A stretch of DNA of 64,000 nt, taken from assembly GCF_950023065.1 (NCBI RefSeq), contig NC_088678.1, positions 5,942,580 to 6,006,579 of the forward strand, read 5' to 3'. Below, piece after piece: positions 48,876 through 59,671 of this stretch. This stretch comes from Planococcus citri. Taxonomy: Eukaryota > Arthropoda > Insecta > Hemiptera > Pseudococcidae. Position 1 is the first letter of the stretch. The number at the start of each line of letters is the position of its first letter. The notes beneath the pieces were generated by a model. That model was not told where the DNA came from. It searched no databases and saw only the letters and a list, made by a program, of their open reading frames with translations. The translations under genes were made by a program, and so were the position numbers.

Positions 48876-49130
48876 GAGATTATCTGAAGTTTGTAGCTCT
48901 AGTTGATACTGGAACATCACAAATTCTGAGGCCAAAGGACTATAATCTGTATAATATACTAACAGCTACACAACCCTACAAGAAATGGAGATTATCTCAA
49001 GTTTACAGCTCATGTAGATAGCGGAGCATCAATTCTGGGGCCTGCTACAACTGGAGATTATCTGAAGTTGGTAGCTCTATGCAGTTGGTACTGGAACATC
49101 AGAAGCTCTGGGGCCAGAGGACTATAGGTA
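48876..49130 (+). pseudogene. Aspartic-peptidase-like fragments, two copies
   Basis: Two tandem fragments, at 48876-48945 and about 49040-49130, of the VDTGTS-type segment; the second is altered to VGTGTS-like sequence. They parallel 42772 and 43425 of copy A. Confidence 0.4.
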
Positions 49131-49879
49131 TTCTGTTTAATACTAACAGCTATAAAACTATGAGGAAGATACAACTGGAGAATTTATAGCAATGAAAACT
49201 TCTTCACTTTCACTATAGACAGCTACCTAATAATTCTCAAGTTCTCACTGTCATTGTGTATTCACCCCTACTAGACCTTGGATTCAAATTTTCTATCCCA
49301 TACTTAGTTTCAAGTCATTTAAGGAAATTTTCAACGATTGTCATGTAATTTCTAGTTGTATCTTACTTATGCTATTCAGGTGTTATACAGTTACAATGTA
49401 TTAATTATTATTTGTCATTTTGTTGTAATTTATTTATATTATAATTAATTGTTAAATTTTTTTAATAATTTAAAAATTCTACATTGCTGCGTATTGCTAG
49501 GGCTGATTTACAGCGTAACAACACAATAACTCAACTATTGGGTAAATATTTGCAGTATGCAAATACATAAATGTATGTATAGGTAGAGAGAAGGCCAACA
49601 AATCAAAACAAGGTATAGGTAGAACTATGCACTTGCCAGGTTTGTGACCAGAGGCAAGAAAATATAATCATAACATTAAGACAACATGTTAGTTGTTAAG
49701 CCTAAATTACCCATATAAATATAAGCCAATGTGTTGCTTAATTTATCATTTTGTACATACAGTATTATTTGTGAATATACCTTGTGGAGAGTACACTTGT
49801 GTTTTCAATTTGGTAGAAGAACTCACCAAAACCTACACCCAATCTTTTGAAACCTATTGAAATAAACATCTGTGAAATT

Positions 49880-50140
49880 TGAGGACACTTGAAAATTGAT
49901 TTTGTGGGCCCTTTGCCCAAAAGCTCCGGACATAGCAACATATTGGTAGGCACATGTAGAGGTATGAAATTTGCATTCACCAAACCAGTAGCTACAGCCT
50001 CTTCTGATGTAGTCATACAATTTCTGTATGAATTAATGACCATGCACAGAAACCCAAAGAAAATTTCATGTGATAATGGGCCACATTTTAAAAATTCCGA
50101 ATTTCAAGAAACCTGTAATCAACTTGGGGACAGAGGAAAG
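49880..50140 (+). pseudogene. Ty3-type integrase core fragment
   Basis: Encodes KIDFVGPLPKSSG, a middle part with strand/helix pattern, and ISCDNGPHFKNSEF: the first and second catalytic Asp of a retroviral-type integrase core with about 60 residues between. The Glu is missing; the sequence passes into the RING relic region. No equivalent is seen in copy A, so this piece was lost there or added here. Confidence 0.65.
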
Positions 50141-50191
50141 AAGTATCATCTCATATCTAGGAGATGACATGGAAGAAGAATTTGTCCCCAG

Positions 50192-50380
50192 ATGCCATCA
50201 TACAAAAAAGAAAAATGTTCCATTTGCTTGGATCAAACAGGTAAGCATGTTGAGCTTGAACCTTGCAATCATAATGCATTTTGCCAGAAATGCATAGCCA
50301 GACTCATCATGGATAAGAGGAAAACTCCTTGCCCTCTTTGTCAGACAACTATAGAAAAACTTATACTCTTATTAGACTAA
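50192..50380 (+). CDS. RING-finger ORF copy 4 (62 aa)
   Basis: An intact ATG-started frame: MPSYKKEKCSICLDQTG, then CNHNAFCQKC and CPLC, ending with TAG. All eight metal ligands of a C3HC4 finger are present. Its start lies inside what was the acidic N-terminus in another frame, so this short protein may be a relic that still looks intact. No promoter is recognised. Confidence 0.45.
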   Translation: MPSYKKEKCSICLDQTGKHVELEPCNHNAFCQKCIARLIMDKRKTPCPLCQTTIEKLILLLD

Positions 50381-50503
50381 GATTGTAAATATTTCTCAAA
50401 TAAATTGAAAAAAAAAACCATGTAGCTGAAGCTAAGTTATTTTATAAGGCAGGAAAATAATCTAAGTCCATAAAAAATGATGCTGACAAACTTAATGTAG
50501 AAT

Positions 50504-50614
50504 GAGATTATCTGAAGTTTGTGGCTCTAGTTGATACGGGAACATCACTAATTCTGGGGGCAAAGAATAATATTCTGTAGGTATATACTAACCTTACTAA
50601 CAACTACATACATA
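50504..50614 (+). pseudogene. Aspartic-peptidase-like fragment
   Basis: Encodes the VDTGTSLILG segment, then is interrupted by the TA-flanked element at 50615; its continuation (KILQGSYNW...) resumes after 51395. The fragment at 51990-52170 is the uninterrupted sister. Confidence 0.45.
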
Positions 50615-51393
50615 TCGCACCTTGGGAGTTATAAGGTCACATCTCAAAAAAGTGAAATTTTACAGGAGAGTGATTTTCTTTTTTTTTAAAACTTGATTCA
50701 TTATTTTCATCAACTTATTATCAATTGTGAGGAATGAATAGCATGTCATTTTGAAGATTGGGATCCTACCTTCATTTAGCATAAGAATATTTTGAAAAAT
50801 AAAATCTTAAAGAGGAAATATTTCAATGTTTGGAAAACATTTTGAGTTATAACCTTTCATAAAAAGTGATCTGGAGGCGAAAAAAAGCGTCCAAAAAAAT
50901 TTTCATGATAACAAAATTGTAGAGAATTAAATTTCCAATCGACATAATGTCGTTAGTTTTTTTCTAGAGTGCTTAGTTTTTGAGTTTTTCCCAAAAAACT
51001 AAAATTTTAATATATATGCAAATTAATTTTTCTGAAAAATGTTCTATTTTAAAAATTTTTTGTTTTGGAACAAACCTACAAAAAATACACTCCTTGTGAT
51101 TATTTTACATCTTAAAAACGTCCAACACTATCGAAACTGGTTTCTGACACTTTGTATGTGCAAATTTTACTCAAAGAAAGAGGAGTTTTTTGAGATGTGA
51201 CCTTATAACTCCAAACAACTTGCAATGTTGTAGAAATTTTGAGTTAGGCCCTTTGCATTTTTTACATGATCTAAGCAGCATACCCAACTCAAAGTGTTAT
51301 TTTTGGTTGCAGGGGGTCATGCAAACCCCAAAAATGCAAAAACATCAAAATCAATTTTTTTTGAGATGTGACCTTATAACTCCCGAGGTGCGA
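50615..51393. mobile_element. TA-flanked non-autonomous element, 779 bp
   Basis: Ends are TCGCACCTTGGGAGTTATAA and the inverse of TTATAACTCCCGAGGTGCGA. TA is duplicated (50613-50614 and 51394-51395); the sister at 52083-52110 reads CATACATATAAAATTC, an unoccupied site. The phrase GAGATGTGACCTTATAACTC occurs inverted near the left end, near the right end and again internally at 51191. Confidence 0.85.
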
Positions 51394-51514
51394 TATAAAA
51401 TTCTACAAGGAAGCTACAACTGGAGAATCTATAGCACTAAAGACTTCTTCACTTTCACCATAGACAGCTAATGATTCTCAAGTTCTCATTGTGCATTAGC
51501 CTCTACTAAACTTT

Positions 51515-51893
51515 ACATCACGTTTATTCCACCTCATAAATTGAGTAAACCAATGGTTACTCTGTTGCACTCGGTACCTTGTGTAGAAATTACCAATGAT
51601 GACATCCTACATCCAGTTCAAAAGAAATGTAATCATTATTTTTTAACAACAGATACTCGAGATGTAGGGGTCATATATTATGATATTCATTTCCCGTTGT
51701 TTGAAAAAAATATTGATACAAGCACGATGGGATTACATTCAATACTTCGGCATAATCACCATCAAAAATACTTAATTTTATTACCTCTGCTGGTTAAAGC
51801 AGAACAAGACAGTAAATTTTTACTCATTTCCTTCACAAAAAACACATTTTTTACATCAGCTTTGTGCCCATAAAAATCACACATTATCTTCCC
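51515..51893 (+). other. Inserted segment with 110-codon ORF of unknown origin
   Basis: Replaces sequence otherwise present in the duplicated family (divergence begins after CTACTAAACTT near 51514) and ends in an A run at about 51893, like a retrocopy. The frame reaches 51873; ATG is at 51553. The protein-like stretch contains VPCVEITNDDIL and YFLTTDTRDVGVIYYD. I do not recognise it. Confidence 0.35.
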
Positions 51894-51989
51894 AAAAAAA
51901 AAACATATAGCTGAAGCTAAGTTATTTTATAAGGCAGGAAAATAATCTAAGTCCATAAAAAATGATGCTGACAAACTTCATGTAGAATG

Positions 51990-52170
51990 AGATTATCTGA
52001 AGTTTGTGGCTCTAGTTGATACTGGAACATCACTAATTCTGGGGCCAAAGGATAATATTCTGTATATACTAAACTTACTAACAACTACATACATATAAAA
52101 TTCTACAAGGAAGCTACAACTGGAGAATCTATAGCACTAAAGACTTCTTCACTTTCACCATAGACAGCTA
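51990..52170 (+). pseudogene. Aspartic-peptidase-like fragment, most complete copy
   Basis: Encodes DYLKFVALVDTGTSLILGPK, a short gap and then YKILQGSYNWRIYSTKDFF followed by TFTIDS and a stop. One frame break separates the parts. Best copy for a family search. Confidence 0.5.
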
Positions 52171-52575
52171 ATTATTCTCAAGTTCTCATTCTGCATTAGC
52201 CCCTACTAAACTTGACATTCAAAATTTCAGTCTCTAGGGTTTCTAGTCATTTAAGGAAATTTTCAACAATTGTCATGTAATTTTATGGTTGTATCTTATG
52301 CTGTTCCAGTGTTATACAGTTACAATGTAAGTATAATTATTTGTCATTTTGTTGGAATTTATTTGTAATATGCGATTGTCAGTGATGAAAACCAACCATC
52401 GGTGGCAAAAATCAAAAAATAAGATACAGATTTAATTTTTGTAACCTATGATCAAATGATTTCTTGTAATTCAAGAATGCCAAGAGTAACTATATCAAAT
52501 ATTGTAATGAGCAAAAATAGAGTTGGTGAGTCTGGGGTCTTAATCTTAACTTAAAACAGGGAAAGCCCCTGAACT

Positions 52576-52908
52576 GTGGATGGGTTGGCAGATCCTCTGC
52601 CAGCCCCAGAACCTCTAGTATGGGAGGAAGATGAAATAAATGTTATGGAGTATCCGCCTCAGGAGGAGCCAGAAAACGAATTTGTACCTGGCTATAGGCC
52701 AGGATATGAAAGAGAAAGCTGTTCGATATGTCTGGAGGCCACAGGGGAGCAGATCAAACTGGAACCCTGTGGTCATAACTCCTTCTGCCAGAGGTGTATC
52801 GCCATGCTAATCATGAACCGAAGACAGACATCCTGCCCATTATGCAGGGCTAACATTGAAAAAAATTGCCTTATTACTAGATTAAGTTTGTATATATGTA
52901 TATTGTAA
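52576..52908 (+). CDS. RING-finger ORF copy 5 (finger complete)
   Basis: An open frame with acidic N-terminus (PQEEPENEFVPGYRPGYE) and a complete C3HC4 finger: CSIC, CGHNSFCQRC, CPLC. The first ATG in frame is near 52645 (MEYPPQEEP), giving about 87 residues; an acceptor-like AACAG at 52559 or the AG before GGATGG could make it a downstream exon. One extra A after the finger changes the last residues relative to copy 1. It is the best-preserved member of its lineage. Confidence 0.5.
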   Translation: MDGLADPLPAPEPLVWEEDEINVMEYPPQEEPENEFVPGYRPGYERESCSICLEATGEQIKLEPCGHNSFCQRCIAMLIMNRRQTSCPLCRANIEKNCLITRLSLYICIL

Positions 52909-52956
52909 AATAAAAACAGTCAGGAAAATAATGCTGACAAACTTTATGTAGAATGA

Positions 52957-53120
52957 GATTATCTGAAGTTTGTGGCTCTAGTTGATACTGGAACATCACT
53001 AATTCTGGGGCCAAAGGATAATATTCTGTATTGACAGCTACATACATATAAAACTCTACAAGGAAGCTACAACTGGAGAATCTATAGCACTAAAGACTTC
53101 TTCACTTTCATCATAGACAG
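52957..53120 (+). pseudogene. Aspartic-peptidase-like fragment
   Basis: Encodes VALVDTGTSLILGPKDNILY, a stop, then YKTLQGSYNW and FFTFIIDS. Same structure as the copy at 51990. Confidence 0.45.
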
Positions 53121-53550
53121 CTAATAATTCTCAATTTCTCATTGTGCATAAGCCCATACTAAACTTATCATTCAAACTTTCTGTCCTGACTGGTCATTTA
53201 AGGAAATTTTCAACAATTGTCATTTGTCATCTAATTTTCTGGCTATAAGTATCTATCTTATGCTATTCCAGTGTTATACAGTTCCGATGTATTAATTATT
53301 TGTCATCTTGTTGTAATTTATTTGTGATACATATAATTATTCATTTTTTAAAAATTATTTGAAAAATTCTATATTGCTGCATATTTTTTTATGGTTGTGA
53401 CAAGAAGCTGGTGCGCTTCAAGTGGTGACCACAACATTCACATTTCATATTGTACCATTGAAAATAATATTTGTTTCAATTAATAACCCATTCGCTTTGT
53501 GATATAAATTGTTTGTGTAATCATTGTTGAGTGAATCGTTCAATTTCAAC
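53121..53550. other. Non-coding DNA before the gag relic
   Basis: The family tail common to the duplicated blocks runs to about 53380, then GTGGTGACCACAAC near 53424 resembles the leader of a Ty3-type element. No LTR border is recognised. Confidence 0.35.
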
Positions 53551-54200
53551 AATGACCCCTACTCCAGACCCACAACCTCAAAACTCCACTGCTATGCTCA
53601 TAGTAGCTCCACTGTTTGAAAAAAAGGAACCTCGGCTCTGGTTTCAGCGCTTGGAAGCTGTTTTTGACCTATGCCAAATCAAGGATGAAAAATTGAAGTG
53701 CATGTGGGTCCAGGCCAAACCACATTCGAACACAATGGCAGATATCAAGGATTTTTTTTCAACAATCCATCCAAGGATGAGCCATACAAAAAAATTAAAC
53801 AACGCCTGATAACAGAATTAAGTGATTCAGAAGAAACAAAATGCAAGGACTCTGTTACAGGAAGTTTCTCTCAGAAGTAAGCGACCACTTCAGTCACTTC
53901 ATAAGATGAAAAAACTGCCAGAAGGAGCTGTAAATGACAAATTTTAACAAGTGCTCTTTCTAGATCGGCTCCCTGAGAAAATTTGTTTTGTTTTAACTGC
54001 CAGCAAGGATAAGCTCTACAAACTTGCGACCCTTGCTGATTGGATTATGGAGTCTCCAGTTAGAGATCCATTTGTCAATGCTGTCCATTCTACGTCAACA
54101 AATTTGCTGTCTCCACCACCCCCTTCATTCTCTGATCCCAGCACCCAACTTCTACAGGCTATGATTCAACATTTAGTGCAACTCTCAGGATCTTGGTGAA
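53551..54200 (+). pseudogene. Ty3-type gag relic, several frameshifts
   Basis: From ATG at 53551 the frame reads APLFEKKEPRLWFQRLEAVF, the arthropod gypsy Gag signature (PPF..P.LWFxQLEAxF). It shifts at a T run (53753-53760), again in the RSKRPLQSLHKMKKL part (about 53870) and after a stop near 53946; LFLDRLPEKICFVLTASKDK and LADWIME (53951-54070) match the later Gag motif LxRLP..vq..L. Clearly non-functional. Confidence 0.65.
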
Positions 54201-54206
54201 AACCCA

Positions 54207-54830
54207 GTGCAATTGCTACAAAATACCGTTGACCCCTATAAGATGGGGGTCCAGTATGTAAGACCAACAACCAACGGAGCGGTAATCATTGCCTGTAAAA
54301 ATCAGGAGCAGATCGACAACCTAACTGAGCAGCTCAAGGGTTCACTGGACCCCATAGCGAAGAAAGCCAAGAAAAATCCGCAACTTGCCGTGCACCAACT
54401 ACCAGAGGGCACAGAAAAGGATGACATTGACTGAGCAATCCTTAACATAACTGGTGAAGCCGCACACTTCATCAGAATAATGAAATACAAATACAATGAC
54501 TCCACATCTGGGTCATTTGCTATATGCACAGTAACTCCAAACTCATGGCCATTGCTTGTGAAAAAGTATGGGAAAATATTCATGGAGCAAGGCTGGTCTG
54601 TCTGCCCAGTAAAGAACAGCGTGCAACCTCTCAAGTGTCTGAAGTGTCACTAGTATGGACATGTAAAAAAACACTGCAAAGTGGAAGCAGAAATTCCATA
54701 TAATCCAACTGAGTGTGTAAATTTTACAAAAGCTAATACTAACAACAAGAATAACAACTATGATATAAAACATGCCACCCACTCACGTGAATGCCCATGT
54801 ATACTCAATCATATGAAATATCTATAACTG
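54207..54830 (+). pseudogene. R1-like LINE ORF1 fragment with zinc knuckle
   Basis: One frame, interrupted by TGA at 54432 and TAG at 54652, encodes NGAVIIACKNQEQIDNL, a middle RRM-like part and CLKCH-stop-YGHVKKHC, a CCHC knuckle typical of R1/TRAS-type LINE ORF1 (Gag-like) proteins. The second stop lies inside the knuckle. Confidence 0.6.
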
Positions 54831-54952
54831 TCAACACTGACTATGGATGTGGCCAGTAAGAACAATATATTTAAGGTCACTGACATGATGCCAATCTAGC
54901 CACCAACACCAATTGAGCCACCAACACTGATCTGATCTAGCCAAATGTAGAA

Positions 54953-55070
54953 TGAGATTATCTGAAGTTTGTGGCTTAGTCAATACTGGAACATCACCAA
55001 TTCTGGGGCCAAAAGACTATACTTATTCTGTATATACTCGTACTAATGGCAGCTATAAAACTCTACAAGG
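54953..55070 (+). pseudogene. Aspartic-peptidase-like fragment, last copy
   Basis: Encodes TGTSPILGPKDYTYSVYT and NGSYKTLQG in one frame, showing that the two blocks of the family are continuous coding sequence. It breaks off before the FFTFTID part. Confidence 0.45.
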
Positions 55071-55499
55071 AATTATTTGTCATATATTCATTAACCTTTT
55101 TTTAAATTATTTGAAAATTCCACATCACTGCGTATCGCTATGGCTGAATGGCACAGATGCGCTATGACTCCAGCTTTACCACAGTGTAATTTACATTGTA
55201 ACGACAACAACTCAATTATTGGGTAAACGAACCCTCTTCGTTTCTATGTATTTAGACCTCATAGAACAGAAGTCGGAAAACTTTACTCCTTGTCTTCAAA
55301 ATACAAAAAAACATGAAAATTTTCATTTTTATTCAAAAATACAAAATAAAGCTGAAATGTACCTTATTTGACGGAACGTTACAAAGGAATCATTTGTGAT
55401 TGCATAGAGATTCATCACCAGTGTCCATCGATTGTACATACAAGTAAACAGCGCTTCTTCTTCCATTTAATTATAACTATAACAATAATATCTACCAAA

Positions 55500-55919
55500 C
55501 AAAAGCCACCAAAGGGTGTCCTCAAGGCTCAGTCTTGGAGCCCCTTTTTTGGATATGTGTCTATGATGATCTAATGTTTGTGTTTACAAATGAACAAAGC
55601 CATAAACCAATTAATTGAGAAACTAAACTTGAGATCTATAGGACTCAAGTTGAACGAAGCAAAAACGCAGCTAATGGTTCTCACCTGAAAAAACGTTCCG
55701 GATATAAAAATCTAGGAGATTAAACCAGCGGAGGAGCTAAAGTACCTGGGAATAGTGTTTGACAGGCAGTATACCTTCTCCACACATTATGCAGCAATGT
55801 TCAGTAAAGCACTAAAAGCAATAAACGTAATTAGTAGGCTCTTCGACAGGACCTTTTGTTACAGATACGAAGCCAGAAGGATAATGTTGAATAAAATGAT
55901 ATGTCGAGCGTGGCTGTAG
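55500..55919 (+). pseudogene. R1-like LINE reverse transcriptase fragment
   Basis: The frame contains KGCPQGSVLEP, then a YDDLM active-site motif, GLKLNEAKTQLMVL and ELKYLGIVFDRQYTFSTH, the consecutive RT blocks of R1-type LINEs (GCPQGSVLGP..W..YDDLL). Stops at several points break it. With 54207-54830 it probably belonged to one LINE, now with the middle missing. Confidence 0.65.
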
Positions 55920-55981
55920 ATATATTTTTCACGGAAAAAAGTGATGCTGAAGTTTCCAATGACAAGTCCAACTTTGGAACT

Positions 55982-56021
55982 TTTGCATTTGATCTTAAGT
56001 ATACTTAAGATCAAATGCAAA
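55982..56021. repeat. Perfect 40-bp palindrome
   Basis: Each half is TTTGCATTTGATCTTAAGTA and its exact reverse complement, with no spacer (centre between 56001 and 56002). It lies 60 bases after the LINE RT relic. Confidence 0.9.
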
Positions 56022-56179
56022 TTATACATTTTTGAAAGACTGAATCAATCATTGTTTACAGAAATTCGAAATTGTTACCGCCTATTGATTAAAGTCAATC
56101 CTGTTTGCCATTGACAGAGTATCATAAATGTCTTTAATGTTGAAAAAAATGTATTTTCTAGTGTACTAAGAGTATTACG

Positions 56180-56430
56180 TAGGTATCATTTAATATGTGT
56201 GCTTTTTCTTATTTTTTAATCATGAAAAACAAAACTTTTCGCTGTTTGTTATAGACTTACAGTGCAATTCGCATTTTTTAAGTACCTCACGTGTGTAATT
56301 TTAAAACATTTTATTTTTTAAATGTACGTATTAAGCGTATGTATTGGTTTAATATGTGCAAATTTTCTTATTTTTTGCTTATAAAAACTTTTCGCTATTT
56401 TATTTCAGTGCTATTCGCTTTTTTAAATTA
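56180..56430. repeat. Diverged doublet of about 150 bp
   Basis: 56180-56285 and 56330-56428 share TTTAATATGTG, TTTTCTTATTTTTT, AAAACTTTTCGCT, CAGTGC and ATTCGC in order. No gene. Confidence 0.5.
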
Positions 56431-56436
56431 AAGGTA

Positions 56437-58418
56437 CCGTAAAATCGAGCAACTTGGGACAGGGTGCAACTTGGGACAGTTTTTACCTATATAGTTTGAG
56501 TGGAGGTGGGACTGATAAAATGTTAGCTAGCGCTGTGGAAAAAATTTGAACGTGTTGTGCATGGTTAAATGCCCAGGTTCTTAATGAAATCCAGGTGCCC
56601 TGATGCTACATGAGTTGATAAAAAAATATTATTCATCAGACTCGGATTTCTACAAAAAAAAATGAGGAAATAACTTTCTGTCGTCCTCAAATGTGAAACT
56701 GTCAAGTGAATTATTCACTTTACTTTCTATTAGATAATTTCTCAAGCTTCAATTTGAGACATCGCGCAATTTTCTAGGGTAATTTGTTCATGAAATTTTT
56801 AATGTTAAAGGGAGTGCTGTCTGAAAAAAAAAAATTTTTTGTCCCAAGTTTTTACAATAAAAAATTGACCAGTTTTTCAACCTTTTTTTTTTTTTAGAAT
56901 TTTTTTGCTGTCTCAGCTCACTTGCTCACTCGCAAAAAAAGGTTTCTACCGCATACCGTACCTGGAAAAAGTTTGAAGCTGCTGTTGACCCCCCCCCCCC
57001 TCAATCCGATTAAGATGTCAATCAACCTGAATTATCCGAAACTTCTAAAAACCTCGCTCAATCAAAAATTCGTACAGATTTTAAAACTTTAAAGTTTCCT
57101 TTATAGTGGTCATAGAAAAGTTCCACAGAAAATTTAAATTGAATACATGAATTCAAATGGTGATATTTATACTTTCCATGGAATTTTTCTAAATAAAAGT
57201 TAAAGTATTTTGACTTTTAATTGGAAAACTGAACAAAATATAAAGTTAAGAACTTCTTATCAAAGTGAATTAATCATCGGAATGTATAAGAAAAATGTTA
57301 TTACATATTTTAAAAGTCCAAGTTCAAAAGTCTATACAATTTTCTGTAGAAATTGTCTATTGCCAGCTTATTTCCACTATAAAGGAAGCTTTACTTTCTC
57401 TACTTTACTTGTTAATCCAGGCCCCAGCAATGGTTTTTTTTTAGAATGAAAATACAAATAAAATTGAAGTCAAGGAAGGCAACTTTTTATTTGCTTCGTT
57501 GATCTATAATTTTGAAACTAAAACAGAAACGACTAAAAATTTCATTAGTCAGGTATTGGAAAAAAATATTGGATGCCAAAGAAATCAAATCAAGGAAATC
57601 AAATCAAGGTCGACATGCTGTGGAAAGGTCCAAAAATCGAAGATGACTAATTATCAGTTTCAAACGACCTCAGATTCCTGATACATGGTGCATCAGTAAT
57701 GACCAAGTCATCAAAAAACTACTTCTTGTGAAGGAAAAGAGGAAGGTGTATTATTTCTGTGGTGATGAGGTAATTCAGAAAATTGTTTTTTTTGTTAAAT
57801 TTTTACCTATTGTGAGTTTTATTTATTCCTCTTAATGCAATAATGCATCAAGGAGTGTATTGCCAAAAATTCATTTTTTTGTTCAATTTTTACATATTTG
57901 TAAAATTTATTTGTTCCTTTTGATGCGTGGAGGAGTAAATTGCCAAAAATTCATTTTTTGTTCAATTTTTATCTAGGTATTTGTAAGTTTTGTGAGTTTA
58001 ATTTGTTATTTTTTTGATACATTTTTCCAAAAAAGACCAATTTCAGGCCATCAATTTTTTAAAAGGAATTTGGTCACTTTTCAGCGTGTGTTTTGATATG
58101 GGGAGGGGAGGGGATTGGTTTGTGATCGATTTTTTCTTCATTTAAGGTGTCCCTTGATGTTTCTTAGAGCATACAACTTGATATTCAACGTCATTTTTTT
58201 GCTTGACCCAAGTTACAATCACTATGGGTACAACTTGGGACAACACATTTTCAAAAAAAAATATATTAAGGGGAGGGGGTAGAATTTTTTCTAAATTTGA
58301 TATTTGAAGTATAGACCGCCTTCTAACTTTTGACACTTGAATGAATAATTTCGGTCCATTATATCAAAATCTATAAGATTTCAAAGTGAAAACTGTCCCA
58401 AGTTGCTCGATTTTACGG
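56437..58418. mobile_element. TA-flanked element, 1982 bp, no transposase seen
   Basis: Ends are CCGTAAAATCGAGCAACTTG and the inverse; TA flanks both (56435-56436 and 58419-58420). The phrase CAACTTGGGACA recurs near each end (56450, 56467; inverted or direct near 58196, 58232 and 58392). The interior has C and T runs and tandem CAAAAATTCATTTTTTTGTT-like units near 57860-57970. Short open frames inside show no transposase motif. Confidence 0.75.
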
Positions 58419-59671
58419 TATATAATTTTTTCAAAAATGTTTTTATTTAGGTATTCATTTTTGAACTTTTTTAGCGACGATGTCTCAGATTTGAAAAGAA
58501 AAACGAAGGAACAAGTCTTGAAATAGGTACCTATAATCCAACAAAGAATTTTCTGAAACAATGATAACATGAAGCCGATGTAATTTCAGCTCTTATCAAT
58601 TACTAGGAGTAGGAAAAAGTGAATAAAATGCGATTTTCGAGAGAATTTTCAGATCTGAATATGAAATCGAGCTGGGACGTTGGAATTACGCTGGTATATG
58701 TGTCGCGAAGAAGAAATGAGACGAGAATTTTTCAAAATTGTACCATTTTCGTGTACTGTCAACAGGAATGTGCCATGATTTCACAGGCAGCTGAAATTAC
58801 GCATTTTCAATGACCCTCCAAATTTTTCCAAACAAAAAATTCATTTTTTTAGGCCTAAGCATAACTTTCAGGGGAAAAGTTATTCCTGGAGGCTTTGGTG
58901 AACTTTTTGAATCAAACGAACTCGAAAATCGGATTCAGTGACTTCGAATTAGGTACAGATGTCGACCTGTACCATGTGTTACCCATCAGTTTGCCCTAAT
59001 TTTAGAAATTTTGAAAAATTCAAAAGGTAGGTGGCAAACTAATGGGTAACACATGGTACAGGTCGACATCTGTACCTAATTCGAAGTCACCGAATCCGAT
59101 TTTCGAGTTCGTTTCATTCAAAAAGTTCACCTACGCCTCCATGAATAACTTTTCCCATGAAAATTATGCTTAGGCCTAGAAAAATTAATTTTTCATTTGG
59201 AAAAAGTTGGAGGGCCATTGAAAATGCGTAATTTCAGCTGCCTGTGAAATCCGAGCACATTCCTGTTAAAAGTATCCAAAAATGGTATAATTTTCAAAAA
59301 TTTTCGTCTCATTTCTTCTTCACGACACATATACCAGCGTAATTCCAACGTTGCAGCTCAATTTCACATTCTGATCTGAAAATTCTCTCAAAAATCGCAT
59401 TTTGTACGCTTTTTCCGCGTATTTTGACATCGCACGCACGATGTGACACCTCGTGCATTTAGGCTGGAAATTACGATTCTTTTTGCACTTGTAACTTCCT
59501 CTTCTTATCACTGCTATCGGCGCTACCGCTATCATCTGTATTCAGGAACACCGGAATCTGGACTTGAGGCTTTTCTCATTTCTGTCAATCAACTCGACAC
59601 GCGTCTATCACTATTGAAGAGTGCAATAAAATAATAAATAAATAATAATTCCTATTCCGAAATGTGTGAAA

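Larger units (their letters stand above)
45207..50480. repeat. Segmental duplication, copy B
   Basis: Sister of copy A. Landmarks: peptidase-like fragment 45537-45720, RING-env fusion 46309, A-rich block 46870-47370 (also like 24.5-25.8 kb), pseudo-exon 47590-47790, gag-like relic 48271-48741, peptidase-like fragments 48876 and 49040, integrase fragment 49889 and RING copy 4 at 50192. It provides unoccupied sites for five insertions seen elsewhere in the window. Confidence 0.8.

Noticed and set aside
57210..57449. 79-codon ORF inside the 2-kb TA-flanked element as transposase remnant
   Set aside because: No DDE/D or helix-turn-helix motif is visible and the frame is A/T-driven.
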